Under the pieces are notes generated by a model that saw nothing but the letters and a program-made list of their open reading frames with translations, was not told where the DNA came from and ran no database searches. From assembly GCA_035048815.1 (NCBI GenBank), contig JAUCBN010000020.1:1061501-1125500 (forward strand): a DNA stretch of 64,000 nt. The letters run 5' to 3'. The translations under genes were made by a program, and so were the position numbers. The stretch is from Abelmoschus esculentus. Its lineage: Eukaryota > Streptophyta > Magnoliopsida > Malvales > Malvaceae. Positions 34,258 through 47,700 of this stretch are shown here, piece by piece (position 1 is the stretch's first letter; the number at the start of each line of letters is the position of its first letter).

Positions 34258-34821
34258 CCTATATAAAAAAGTAAAAAACAACCAGCAAATCAACAAAGAT
34301 TTAAAAAAAAGAAGAAAAAACTCACCTACTTGAACAATTTAAGTAAAGAAAATCCTAGAAATGTTTGTTTGTTTCTCTGGAAATTAATTCTAAAAGCCAG
34401 AAAAAGCGGGCGTTCTCTTGGTTGCTGTGCTCCGCCGCCGCCGCTGGTGGTTATGAAATATATGTATCATATAATTGTAAATCTAAATCCATGTGTCGTC
34501 TTCCATTACCTCTCTACTGTTTTTGAGAAGCTTTTGTTTGGCTTGTAATTTCTTTTTAGACCATATAAGGATCTGTTGTAGTTCTTGCTTTGCTTTTTTT
34601 GACAGAATTCATAGCCATCGCTTTCTTCCTCGATATATAATGAACTCCGTACTTTTGCTGAGTTAATCCGGTTATCATCTCATTATTGATTTATTGAATT
34701 ATTTAATAGATGAATGTTACTCATTAATTAAAGGGTTAATTATTGTATTTTGTTATTTATATTTTTTGATATAAGGTTAGTCATTGATTTTTAAAAAATA
34801 TCAGTAAGGTTATTTACAGGT

Positions 34822-34840
34822 CCGTCGCTATTAGCGACGG
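34822..34840. other. Perfect GC-rich hairpin in AT-rich DNA
   Basis: CCGTCGCT-ATT-AGCGACGG: eight paired bases around a three-base loop. It is followed by the direct repeat TCCAGG, TCCAGG. The surroundings are strongly AT-rich. Confidence 0.7.
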
Positions 34841-34889
34841 TCCAGGTCCAGGTTCCACTCCTATTAAGGGACCCTAATTTTAATTTTAT

Positions 34890-35500
34890 ATTAAATATAT
34901 TTAATTTTAATTATAGTTAATTTTTTAATATTTTTTATTAAAAATTAATTTTTAATATTTATTATTATAGGTTAATTATTTTTTAATATTTATTATTATA
35001 TGAATTTATTTTTTAATATTTGAAGCATACTTTTAAAATTCATTTTTTAATATTTTTTATTATGATTCTTAATTTTTTTTCAATGTTTGTTGTTAGGAGA
35101 TTATCTTTTACTAAATTTATTATTTGAGGTTTTACTCTAAAAAACATTTTTAATATTTATTAATATATATTATTAAAATTTATTTATTTTCGTTATGTAC
35201 TATTAGAGTCACGTTTTTTCTAATACTTATTATTAAGAGTTTATTTTTTTATATTTATTATAAGAGACTTTTTTTTAATATATTTATTATTAAGATCTAA
35301 TTTTTTCTAATATTTACATAGGAGGTCTATTTTTTCAATGATTATTATTAGGATCATAGTTTTTCAATATTTGTTATTCGAAGTTAATTTTTTCATAATA
35401 TTTGTTATTAGTAAGTATATACTTAATTTAATTTTTTTAAATACTTCTTATTAATTTTTTTTTAATATTTATTATTAAAGACCTATATTTTTACGTTTAT
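34890..35500. repeat. Degenerate T-rich array, TTTTTTAATATTTATTATTA units
   Basis: The phrase TTTTTTAATATTTATTATTA (with variants TTTTTCAATATTTGTTATT and TTTTTTCTAATATTTA) recurs about a dozen times at irregular spacing of about 40-60 bp, usually followed by (A/G)GG(A/T)(T/C)TTA. It looks like an old, diverged minisatellite. Confidence 0.55.
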
Positions 35501-37937
35501 CCTAGGGTCACTAAAATTTCATGAATGACTTTGGTTATTTATATTTTTGGAATATAAATTTTTAGTCATTTAGTCGTTTATTGACATTAAACATTGACAG
35601 TTTATTGATCTGATAATAAAAAAAAAAATTACTACAATGATTATTTACGTTTATCACATATATATTTTTTCATCTCTGATTTTAAAAATTAAATGTTATG
35701 TTCGCAGTTGAATTTTTTATAATTTTAAAAGATATATTTTTCAACTATAAAAGTTTACACTTCTTATTTTTATACTTTCTAATTTTTAATTTGAGATTTG
35801 AATTATTTTTCTTACTCCAAATTTAAAATAAAATGATAATGAAATATACTTACAATCAAATACAATGCGAATATTTTTCTTACTCCAAATTAAGCATTAG
35901 TTTACAAGAATATTTGACTCTTAAATTTATTTTAAATTATATTTACAATCGATTATTGTATCATGCAAATATTCAATTAATATTTAATAAATTAAATTTT
36001 ATTATTTTATTAAAAATAAATTAAACATAAAAATCTAATATTACATGAAATAAAAATTAAAAATCACCTGGTATTTAATATTTATATCTTTTATCACATA
36101 TTTTTTTTATGTATTTCACAGAAAAAATACTTATACTCTTTTTTATGATATTCTTCCCCTGAATTTTATATGAAAAATATATAGAAAATGTGTAGAATGT
36201 AACGCCTTAAAATTAGGCTTAGAAATTTAGTGAACCGATTTGATCGGTTTAACTTAATTCGGGGCGCTACATAGAAACTGTGAGATACATGATGCTTGGG
36301 CAATGAACGTTGAACCACTAATATGTGAAATAATATGTGAAAAATGTTAGACGATGAGAAAAATATCATTAGAGAGTTTAACCGAAAGAATAAAATTTTA
36401 GTATTTTTAAAAACATTTAAAATTTTATAAAATTATTTTTTCTAAAATAAAAAATATCACTTATTTTTTAAATTTAATTGACGGAAAATCTTATTTAAAT
36501 AATAAAATAAAACACTAAACATTTAATTGACCTAAAAAATATTTAAACATCTAATTAAAAAATATAATTTAAACACATATTTGATAATTAAGCGTTAATT
36601 ATTTGATCCTCCTCACTCATGTTGTTTGGGAAGGGTTTCAATGGTAATCAAAATAAAGAAGAAAAACTATGAAGCATCTAACAGAAATTGGTCATTTCTG
36701 TTAGTCAAGATTTTAGTGATTTATAGATAAATTTAAAAATAGGGTATTTAATAATAAATATTAAAAAATTAAATTAAAGAGTATAAAAAATAAATTAAAA
36801 ATTATTTTTATTATACTCAATAATTATCAAATAGAAAATATCAAAAAATTTATTAAACATCAAATAACTTATCCAAAATAATTTACATAATAAATCTCAT
36901 AAACTATATTTTTTTAAATAATTGAGTAATTACCTGCTTGAAATATCAAACTAAAAATTATAAATAAAAAACTCAAAATAAGTTGTGAGAAAATAATATA
37001 AGAAAGAGGTGAAGTTATGAGAAATTGAGCCATTAGGAATATTATTTATAAGTGTATGATTTTTTTATTCTCAATATAAAATTAAAAAATAAACATTATT
37101 ATAAGATTAATTATGATCCTATAATACACTAATACCTATATTAACTAGATACCAATAACTTTATAATTAATTATAATTTTTTATCGATATTTTTAATTTA
37201 TTTAATAAATATAATAATAAATAATATAATTAAACTTAAAAATAATTAAAATAAAAGAAACACCTTAATTTTAAATTTCCTAAAAATCATAATTAATCTT
37301 TATTAACTAATGATTTTTAATATAATTTAATAACCAATAAACCCTAACCTTTTGATCTTGATCGTCGCCTCTGTTGTCCAAGAGGGCTATACTCTCCGTC
37401 AAGCGTAGGATACACATTTCTCTCTCAATCCATTGCTGCTTGTACCGTGTCCAAGTGAGAAATTTTGACATTATTTTTATTACCCTGAGTGCAGGAAACT
37501 GAGACAAAAATGTTGGGAAGTAAAGTAAAGGGGATGAGCAATGAAATAAGAAGATATTTGGGAGGCTATGAAGAGGATTACGATTTGAGAGAAGGGTGTT
37601 CAAAAATATCACAACATAATAATATAAACTATAATAATTAATACATTTCATAACTATATTTGATGGCAGAAATTTGGTAGGGCTTGTTCCTTCAATGAAA
37701 ACAAGCATTTAAATTTATAAAAATAGGTAACCACAACTTGTACCATCAAACAGACAACTGAAATATAATTAAACTCTATCAGTCAGACATGTTCTAAAGA
37801 ATTAAAATTTCCTGCAATTATCACAAATTCGAATATGTAATTCAAAGGGATCAAATAGGAAATGACAGTTGAAACACACCTTAAAGTTTGTCATTGAAAT
37901 GGTGGTTCCAAGAGAGAATGGCGCACAAAGAAGCAGG

Positions 37938-40900
37938 CTATGGATCATCATCATAAGGTACGTTTGGGGATACCGATGATGGAAGAATCAATATAGGCCT
38001 TCCGTTATGCTGAAATTCGGCAAGCATGGCATCGTGCGAGGGCCGGTAGTCCCAACGATTCCCCGTCAAGTCCACTTTCTCTAAGCGACCTACACCATAA
38101 CAGACCTATTCTTTATTTGAAATATAAAACTATCTGATTCAGGTAATGTGAAAAAGATCTGGATGCCATTAGGAAAAATATGTTTAACTTTTTGGGATTC
38201 CGAGCCCCGTCGGATGCTATTCTCTGCACTGTCTAAAATTTGAGATCTAACATGCATAGTTGCAACTTGGTGAGTGTGCACACGTAAAGTTGTACGACTA
38301 CCTTTTGCAGTTTTCAGTGCAGAGCATATTAAGGGCAATGATTCTTCAGGCATAAGATTATATGCCGCGTTGACTGCAACAAGGTTAGGAGCATGAACAA
38401 TGAGCTTTGACAAAAACTTTGCAGTTTCAATCCTGCCACGATTTTTGCTGCATAACAAAGATGAACACGAGAGCTGATTTATCGTTCAGGAAGCATTTGA
38501 AAAACAGAAAACAAACTGAAGCATAAATCCGAACCTTATGTTAAGTTCAACAAGCTTCAAGTTATCTGTTATTATATCTTCCAGTTTCTGAAATCCTGAT
38601 GTACCAAGTCCTATACCTTCGAGATTCAGTATCTGGATAGATGTTCCCCAAAACTTCCCCAAAGCTTCTGCGACTTGGCTGGATTGCAGCAATTATAAGC
38701 TCAATCATTTTCGAGTAAGAAAGATAGAACATAAATGGTATCTTCTATGCTGTCAAAGTCAAGACAAACCTTCCAAGGACATTATGAGCAAGAGAGAGAT
38801 AATTCAGTGGTCTTGCCAAGGTCGATAAGGCAATCAGAAGTTGAGCCACTCCACCACTGGAAAGCTCACAATTCTCCAGATTCAAATCAGTCAAGGGAGA
38901 GTCGCTTTTAGATGCTTCGGCCAAATAAGGGATTAAACTTCTGCAAAATTTGAATACAGGCAGTAAGATATCATACCCAATGTTCATCACAAAATAAGAC
39001 AAAAAACATGCTTGGCTGACCTGAGACCATCATCTTCCATTGGGTTGTCACTGAGATTCAAAATCTCCAAGCTCGGCATTTGAACCAGGGCATATCTTAG
39101 ATCACCAGCATCATCTTTCTGTAGATTACTACCCCTAAAAAGAAATCTCTATTTTTATGGTGCAAGAAATACATTTTCAAAATTATAGAGGGTTCCTTCA
39201 ACCCAGCAAAGCATAAGCTGACATTGTCTGGCAGTTAACAACCCCGAAACCCTCGCTGGTCTATTTAGTTACTACCAGTAGTCACCATTTAACGAACGAT
39301 CCCTTATATGAAGAATAACATTTATGACTGATTACATACCCAAGACTGAGGTTGCGTAATGACTGCAAAGATTTGGCTACTCCTGATCTCCAGTTGAAAT
39401 TAGAAAGCCATCCAGCTATCTGTGAGATAAAGGATAACTATTAAAGATGGTTAACAGTAGATATTTTGATAAACATTGAAAGAAAACTTTAAACAAGTGC
39501 ATCAATCATCACTGTACATTGTTTCCTGAAAGGTCAAGGCTTGTTAGACTGGATGAAGCTTCCAGGACAGTACTGAAAATTCCTCTGGCAAAATTCCAAT
39601 CCAGGTGGTTGTCACGTAGCTTTAATGACTGCAAGGTCCTAAAGAACAAAACAAATCATATGTGTGCAACAGGATTAATCATTGGATAAAGAATGTGGCA
39701 ACCAACTTAAGAAAAAACACATCTAAATAAACTAAGAGAACTTACATTACATGAACTCATCAACCTAAATAAATGCAAAAACTTGCAATGCTTCAACAAA
39801 TGCATGTCATATGTCTTATGACAGAAACATGGACTCAAGCACTTAAAGAAATGATACGCAAACACTCTAAATTTACATTGAAGACCATAAAATTTGACCA
39901 TTTTCAATACGAAGCAAATATGTCAAAATATAAGCCATATAAAAGTTTTTCCTTCAGTGACAGATTCCAATATTACATCAGCAGATGCAGTGGTACTCAA
40001 AGATTGCCAAATTTCTATCACTAGTACTATTAATCTTAATTTAAGTACCATGAGTGCCAATGCATGCAACAAACTCCTCTTAAGATATCCGCTTTAATGT
40101 TTGTCAGGCAATTGATGACCATGTCATTTCCAAACACCTCAAGCAATCAACAAGATAAACATACCCAAAATTCACTAAGAGTGAAGCATAAAATGAAACC
40201 AGATATACCTTCCAGATGACAGAAATGACGCAAGGCTATGAGCTAGGGAAACTGGATCCATTTCATGAAAGTTTGAAGAGCTAATGGAGAAGTGCTGTAT
40301 TTGGTGAGTTTCTGCACCACTCATGTACAAGGAACCACAAATTGCATCCATAAATCTGGAAGTGATCTTGCAGTGTACAAATTCAAGTGATGTCAATGTT
40401 CTACAATTCTGATTGAGAAGTTTGCATAATCCATCAACCTGCAAAAGTAGGAAGTAATACCAATTAAATAAGCCAAATAGAGGAGACATTTGATACATAA
40501 GCATACTGATTTCTGTAGATTTCTTAAAACACTACTCAGAAATGAAGATTTGCAAATATTGAACAGGCGCAATAGCATGTTCATGATTATGAAAATAAAT
40601 TAAATATTTTAAACTACCGGATAAAGAAAAGCAATTAAGAGCAATGATATGTGGCATAAGCATTTCAGGTCAATGAAGAATTACCCGGTGCAGTCTGATT
40701 AAATCAGAGCAATTGTTTGAAACACCCAAAACAGAGCCCTTTGCTTATTAATATAAGATTTGGGAGATTAAAATGTCACATGACTTCGTAAAGCTTGTGT
40801 TACATCTCAACCATGACACAGAAGGACACATGATGGATTGTTGATGTAGGGAAACAGCAGAATATCAAGAAGATAAAAAGAAAAAATTCCAAGAAGATTT

Positions 40901-41687
40901 ACAATTATGGAGTTTTCTTGAATATTGGACTGATGTACAACTTCACCTAGCTATAATAGATACTATTAACATTTATCATTTTATATACATAAAGGATAGA
41001 AGGTATGTTCTTTCAATTAATGAGGAAATTTTTCATAAAAACTTCAGCAGCTGTAATACATTCAAGTATGAAGCCTCACTAGTCCTGATTAAAGCAACAA
41101 ACCAAATTATTGTTAATTCCCTTTTCATGGATAAGGTTTCCATGGACATTAACGTTCAAGAAAATGACAACTATTGTGTTAGTCAAACTTAATAACCAAC
41201 TATTTACTGACATTCGTGCACAAAATGAATTATACTTACATATTCCATGGATCTGATCCACCGTACCACCACGCTTTGCAAGTTGGAGTTCCTAAAAAGT
41301 TGCTGCAACAATATTCAATCAGCTATCAAACATTACCAAACTAGGATCTATGAGTATATTGAAGGACAAGAAATGACTACTAGAGGCACACAAAATTCTA
41401 ACGTAAGAAACCATATGCATTCCAACTCTCTTTCTCTTTCAGACATACACATTGACGCATGCAAGCACTTGTTAGTTACAGGGAGATTTTCTGGTTAATA
41501 TCACTTAATACATTTATTTATTATAAAAGCAGTCCCTAACACAGTTCCAATGTTGCCAGCTTACTGATTTTTTTTACCAAACTGTGGTTCTGCAAGAACC
41601 TTTACCCCTTCCATTAGTATACGTAAAAGCCAAACACATAACATTTGCTCAAACAGAGAGAAAACTGGCTATATTTTTCACTTATCC

Positions 41688-41721
<34 letters not shown>

Positions 41722-43798
41722 CATAACTCTATTAAATTACAAACTTACACAAGATTCTAGAACACAGTGCACATTTTGAAGTCTCAAACGTCTGCACAAA
41801 TTAAATTAGATGTAAAAATAAAAAAAAAATGTACAAACCATAATATTGGAAATGGAAAAGCAAATAAATCAAAACGAGGATACATTTTCTTTTGGGCGAG
41901 GGAAGGAGCAGTGGATAAAATCCGGATGAACTAAGGTACAAAGATTGTTCAACTCATAAAAGTAATTTAACTGCCTTCCCCTTGCCAATTAAGGAACATG
42001 AGCATACTCTACCCATATACAGATGTTGCATTAGAGGTTACCTAACATAACACCCATATTGCTGGCACTGGTAAGACAATTTCAAGTAATCTGAAGTTGA
42101 GGTACCCATATCATCTGCATAACCAATTTCAAGTATACTCTCTGCAGACACACACAAAAGAAAAAAAGAGAAAGTGATAAGGGGAACAACAATCTTTTAT
42201 AATATTGGTAAGATAAATCAAAGGGTAAAAAGTAGAAAACAAAACTGAAATATGTTAAAAATAAGAAAATTTTTCACTTGCTCCAAGTATGGGGGATAAA
42301 GACAAGTAACAAAGACAAATTTGAAGGAGGGAAGAGGAGCTTGTGGATTAAGTTAGTTTGAAGAACATGTAATAAATTAAGTTGAGATGAACAATCAAAT
42401 TACAAGTTTTCCAACAGATTTTCTCAGCACTGTTATTAAGTTGATATGCATCAACATTGCCCCTCATGCCATGTTCAAGGCACATATTCATGCAAACCAC
42501 CACTATAAACAAAATTTTCTTGCTCTTTATATGACTTGTTCATTGCTGATCCCTACTTTTGTTGAGTGACTAGCAAGCAAAACAAACCGGTTAAAATCTA
42601 CCATCAAAAGGAAATGGTTTTACATAAGGACTAACATGTGTGTAAAAACTAGCAAGAGGCAGAGGAGCATACAAATCCATCTAAATTCACCCAGAACTTT
42701 CAAAATCATGTAGATTATAGAAGGTAAGTATCTAAGTACCTAAAACCTGTATCTCACCGAGGCATCCACTAAATGATGGGAGTGAAGCTACCTCTGCTGC
42801 TTCATCTAGGCAACTGTCTTTCAGTTTCATTATGATAAAAAATATAGGTTATAAACAGAATTCATAAATAGATCACTAGATAATAAGAATTTGATTGTTA
42901 ATTGGAACAACATACTCCTGCACATGATATTCCCAGTAAATTTGCTGCCAATCAACTGGTTGGACACACTCTGCATGATCAGGCCAACGGAACTTAAACA
43001 ATGCCTTCCATGCTGTATCGAAATTCCCATTTCTGTAAGAAACTAACATTATACAGTCATCTCACAGTTCTACTCTTATGGATATAAAGCAAAAAAGGGA
43101 TGCAGAGATATTGAATCTAACATACCTTCCACGTTTTCTCCCTGTTTTTAAGTCTCCGCTAGAAAGATCATAGTCATCAAAGTTCTTAAATGGCCTGCTC
43201 AAAAAAAGAAAATTCCGTTCAAGAATAATTTAAGCATATAGCAGCAACTAAAAAAAGTTAAACAAGCAACGTCAAGAGGAAAAAAGATTATTGTAACCTT
43301 AAGTAAAATCTTTCAAAATCATGATCATTTCTTAGAAGATTAGGCATTAAATCTAGTAAACAAATATCACATTTTATTCACCCATAACCATTTCAAACAC
43401 TAGCTGGAGCAAAGGATAACCAGAATTATTCAGCTAGAACATTTGTAAATTCGAAACACAACTCGAAAACATGTATAGGTACACAAAATTTAACTAACAT
43501 TTCACTTTGCAACTTCTGCAAAGCCAAAGGAGGTAGACAATCTACTAATGAATTGAACAATTCCGGAGGAAGTTGATAGACATGCGGCAAAAGATCATCC
43601 CCTGCAACCAACCCAACTAATGATTAAATTCAAGCACTGGGAACTTGAAATGTCAAATTAAAAGGGAAAAGAAAACATCTTTCATCAACTTGGCATTTAT
43701 CGCATTAAAAAGGGAGAAAACGAGGGAAAATTACCACGAAGAAGTTCTCTTTTAACAGCGTCAATACTCAGAGACACCAAAGAGGGAACAGGCACCAT
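37938..43798 (-). CDS. Leucine-rich repeat (RNI-like) protein, downstream tandem copy
   Basis: Seventeen exons: 43735..43798, 43499..43601, 43298..43330, 43126..43194, 42916..43032, 42740..42813, 42042..42141, 41749..41791, 41240..41302, 40209..40438, 39518..39638, 39340..39419, 39021..39134, 38770..38940, 38535..38678, 38302..38447, 37938..38089; 607 codons plus stop. The N-terminus (LLPHVYQLPPELFNSLVDCL) resembles an F-box-like helical region, then ALFKFRWP. The C-terminal half is leucine-rich repeats of the ribonuclease-inhibitor type (SLTSLDLSGNNVQ; LEILNLSDNP; LTDLNLENCELS; LNYLSLAHNVLG; LEKVDLTGN). I do not recognise a named orthologue; protein binding, perhaps substrate recruitment, is inference. 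Exon 3 uses acceptor CTAAG|AAATG; the sister copy's acceptor would give a stop here. The tail is short, ending PNVPYDDDP. A telo box (AAACCCTAA) lies at 44001..44009, upstream of the gene. Confidence 0.82.
41689..41720. repeat. (GA)n microsatellite in intron 7 of the downstream LRR gene
   Basis: About 14 GA units with one interruption, just downstream of the exon 8 donor (gene sense: intron 8). The same position in the sister gene holds a CCCCA repeat instead (47937..47956). Confidence 0.9.
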
Positions 43799-44774
43799 CC
43801 TCCACTCTTTATACATGAAAAACAAACAAAACTAGACAAGGAAAAATGAAGAAATGGCCCGAGCACGAAAGTTGAGTTGCTTCAACACACAAAATATTCA
43901 GTGGGCAAATCAACTGCTTCGTCAGTGTTGAAAGGGTGAAGAAATTTTGATAGGGTTCTCATCTTGTATGTCTAGAAGTTGATCACTACTCACTAGGCTA
44001 AAACCCTAAAATCTGCAAATTATAACACTAAAGACACTGGGTTGAAATGAAATTAATCGTTCTATTGAAGTTTCTTTTCCAATTTAATTATCATTATTTC
44101 AATTAAAATTGATTGGTTAATTAATTAAAAAATTAATATATAATAATTAATATATTTTAAATTTTAAACTCAAATCTTTTTAGTGTAAAACTCAATATTA
44201 AATTGAAATTAAAAGAAAAAAAAACTATAAAATAAAAAAATGACCGGCAAAAGAAATATATTTTTCATTTATTGTTACTAAAATTATTATTTTGAATCAA
44301 AATATAAAAAAAAATTAAAAATTTAAACTATAGGGTATAGACTGACCTTTAGAAGAAACAAAAATTATCTTTTTCCATATTCTTTTTATATTTTTATTAA
44401 TTATAAAATAGTGATTATAGTAATATCTGTTCTAGAATATAATTTCTACCATTTAATATTGATCACTCAATCACTTTATTGGTATTACTCGAACCCGTGA
44501 CCTCTAAGAAGATCAATGTTCCTATAAATTTAAAGACCATCAATCTTTTCTTTTTATATTTAATATTAAATTTTAAATTTTAAATTATAATTTTAAATTT
44601 TAAAATATAATTGGTTCTATTCATAAGCAAGATAAAGTCAACAACTTGTGGGTTTACAACGTGATGATGTGAAACACTATATTGCCTGACACTGAATTGC
44701 TGGAAACTTAGGGAGTTCAATTTGTGCTAAGAACTGGAATCACTTAAAAAACATGATAGGATCAACACAAATCA
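43799..44774. other. Spacer between the tandem LRR genes
   Basis: About 975 bp. The first 230 bp are the probable 5' UTR and core promoter of the downstream LRR gene; the rest is AT-rich with ATTTTAAATTTTAAA-type phrases at 44570..44610. No other gene is seen. The short spacing fits a tandem duplication. Confidence 0.55.
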
Positions 44775-47700
44775 TCAATCATCGTCACCGGTATCGACAT
44801 CATCTCTGGCATCAACATCGGCATTGGCATCATCATAATCATCGGTAACACCGACATCGACATCATCAACATTAACATCATCGTCGGCATCATCATCACC
44901 GACATCATCATCATCATCGCTGGTATCATCATCATCGTCATCAGAACCATCATAATCATAATCATCAGGTTCATCCGAAATAACCAATATTGACTTTCCA
45001 TTATGTTGAAATTCAGCAAGCATGGCATCAAGAGAGGGGTTTATCCCCAAAAGATTCCCCCTCAAGTCCACTTTCTCTAGATGACCTACAACAAAACAGA
45101 CATATTCTTTAATAGCAATATAAAAATCACCAGCTCTTTCATTCAGGTATTTGAAAAAGATTCTGCATGCCACTAAGAAATATACATACATTTTATAAAA
45201 CAAAATCACTTTCAAGCCCCCAGTAGATGGTAGTTTCTGCAGTGTATTTGAAGAAAAACGTTTATATACCTTTTGTAGTTCTCAGTGCAGCGTATATTAA
45301 TGGCAAGGATTCTTCGGGTATAAGATTATATGCCGCTTTGACTGCCACAAGTTTAGGAGCATGAACAATGAGCTTATGCAAAAAGTATGCAGCTTCCATT
45401 CGACCGCAGTTTTTGCTACATAACAAAGACATGAACATGCCAACTGATGCATTATCAATCAGGAAGTATTTGAAAAACCAAAAAAATAACACTGAAACAT
45501 AGATAGATCCAAACCTTATGTTAAGTTCAACAAGCTTCAAGTTCTCTGTTATTGTATCTTCCAGTTTCAGAAATCCTGATGGACCCATTCCTATACCTTG
45601 GAGATTCAGTATTCGGACAGATGTTCCCCAAAACTTCCCCAAAGCTTCTGCTACATGGCTGGATTGAAACAATTATAAGCTCAATATTTTTCGAGAAAGA
45701 AAGATAGAACATAAAGGGAACTTCAATGCCAGCATAGTCCAAAGTCCAGACAAACCTTCCAAGGACATTATGAGCAAGAGAGAGATAATTCATTGGTCTT
45801 GCTAAGGTTGATAAGGCATCCAGAAGTTCAGCCACTCCATAACTGGAAAGCTTACAATTCTCAAGATTCAAATCAGTCAAGGGAGATGCTTCTGCCAAAT
45901 AAGGGATTAAACTTCTACAAAAGTTGAATACAGGCAATGAGATATCATATCCAAGGTTCATTACAAAATATTGCAAGACACATGCTTTGCTGACCTGAGG
46001 CCATCATCTTTCATTGGGTTGTAACTAAGATCCAAAATCTCCAAGCTTGGTATTTGATCCAGGGCATATCTTAGATTACCAGCATCATCTTTCTGTAGAT
46101 TACAATTCCTAAAAAGAAATCTCTATTTTTATGGTGCAAGAAATACATTTTCAAAACCCTGCAAAGCATAAGCTTACATTGTCTGGCAGTTAACAACCTC
46201 TAAACACTCGATGGTCTATTTAGTACTACCAGTAGTCACCGCTTAACGAACGATCCCTTACAAGAAGAATAACATTTATGACTGATTACATACCCAAGAT
46301 TGAGGATGCGTAATGACTGCAAAGGTTTGGCCACTCCTGATCTCCAGTTGAAATTAGAAAGCCATCCAGTTATCTGTCAGATAAAGGATAACTATTAAAG
46401 ATGACTAACAGTAGATATTTTGATAAACGTAGAAAGAAAACATTAAACAAGTACATTACTGTACATTGTTTCTTGAAAGGTCAAGGCTTGTTAGACTGGA
46501 TGAAGCATCCAGTAAAGCACTGAAAATTATTCGGGCAAAATTCCAATCCAGGCGGTTGTCACGTAGCTTTAATGACAGCGAGGACCTAAAAACAAAACAA
46601 ATCATATGCATGCATGCATATATGAGAAACAGGATTAGAACCCATGATCTCATTAACCTAAATCATCGCAGAAACTTGCAATATTTCAACAAACGCATGT
46701 TAAATGTCTTATGGCAGAAATATGGACTCAGGTACTTAACAAAGAAATCATATGCAAACATTCTAACTTTACAGTGCAAAATGGAATATATGGAAGTATT
46801 TTTTACAATCATGGCAGAACCCCATATTATATCATCAGTTAGCAGATGTGTGGTGCTCAAATATAAAATAAAAGTACCACGAATGCCAGTGCATGTGACC
46901 TTAATGGAAATGCATTTTGAGGAAAGTTAAATATGACCAAAATTCACCACGACTGAAGCATAAATGAAAGCAGACATACCTTCCCAATGATAGAAATGAT
47001 GCAAGGCTAGGGCCTAGGAAAACTGGATCCATTTCATAAAAGATTGAAGAGCTAATGGAGAAGTGTTGTATTTGGTGACCACTCATGAAGAAGGAACCAC
47101 ATATTGCATCCATAAAGCTAGAAGTGATATTGCAGACTTGAAATTCAAGTGATGTCAATGTTCTAGAATTCTGATTGAGAAGTTTTTGTAATCCATCAAT
47201 CTGCAAAAGATACATGGCATGGAGAACTTCAGGTTAATGAAGATTACCTTGATCCAGAAAATTGGTATCGACATACACAGACAGAGAATATCAAGAAAAT
47301 AAAGACTAAATGCCAAGAAAAATTGCAATTATGGTGCTTATTTGAGTATTGAACTGATGTAGGACTTACACCAAGCTATAATACATATTATTAACAATTA
47401 TTATTTTATATATGTAAAGGATAGAAAGTAAGGTAAGTTCTTTCAATTAATTAAAACTTTAGCAGCTGACATCAATGCACAAAACAAGTAGGCTTACGTA
47501 TTCTAAGGCTCCAGCCTGCTTTACCACCAAGCTTTGCAAGTTGGAGTTCCTCAAAAGTTGCTGCAACATTATTCCATCAGCTAGCAAATATTACCACCCT
47601 AGGATCTATGAGTATATTGAAAGAAAAGAACCGACTACTAGAGGCAGAAAAACTTCTACGGAATGCAAACATGTGCATTCTGACTCTCTTTCTCTTTCAG

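Larger units (their letters stand above)
34258..37937. other. Gene-free region upstream of the PIF1-like gene
   Basis: About 3.7 kb with the PIF1-like promoter and 5' UTR at its left (34258 to about 34700), a GC hairpin (34822..34840), a T-rich degenerate array (about 34890..35500), and AT-rich sequence onward. At 37345..37500 the composition rises, and the minus strand reads TWTRYKQQWIEREMCILRLT in an open frame (37307..37708). It could be a gene remnant, but I cannot assign it. Confidence 0.45.

Noticed and set aside
44777..44970. Possible CRISPR-like or regular repeat array
   Set aside because: The repeats are trinucleotides within an exon, without spacers; the host is a plant.
44762..45031. 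Met-rich 89-codon ORF at the end of the upstream LRR gene
   Set aside because: It is the GAT repeat read in another frame (ATG-ATG...), not a metal-binding protein gene; the Asp frame continues from the LRR exon.
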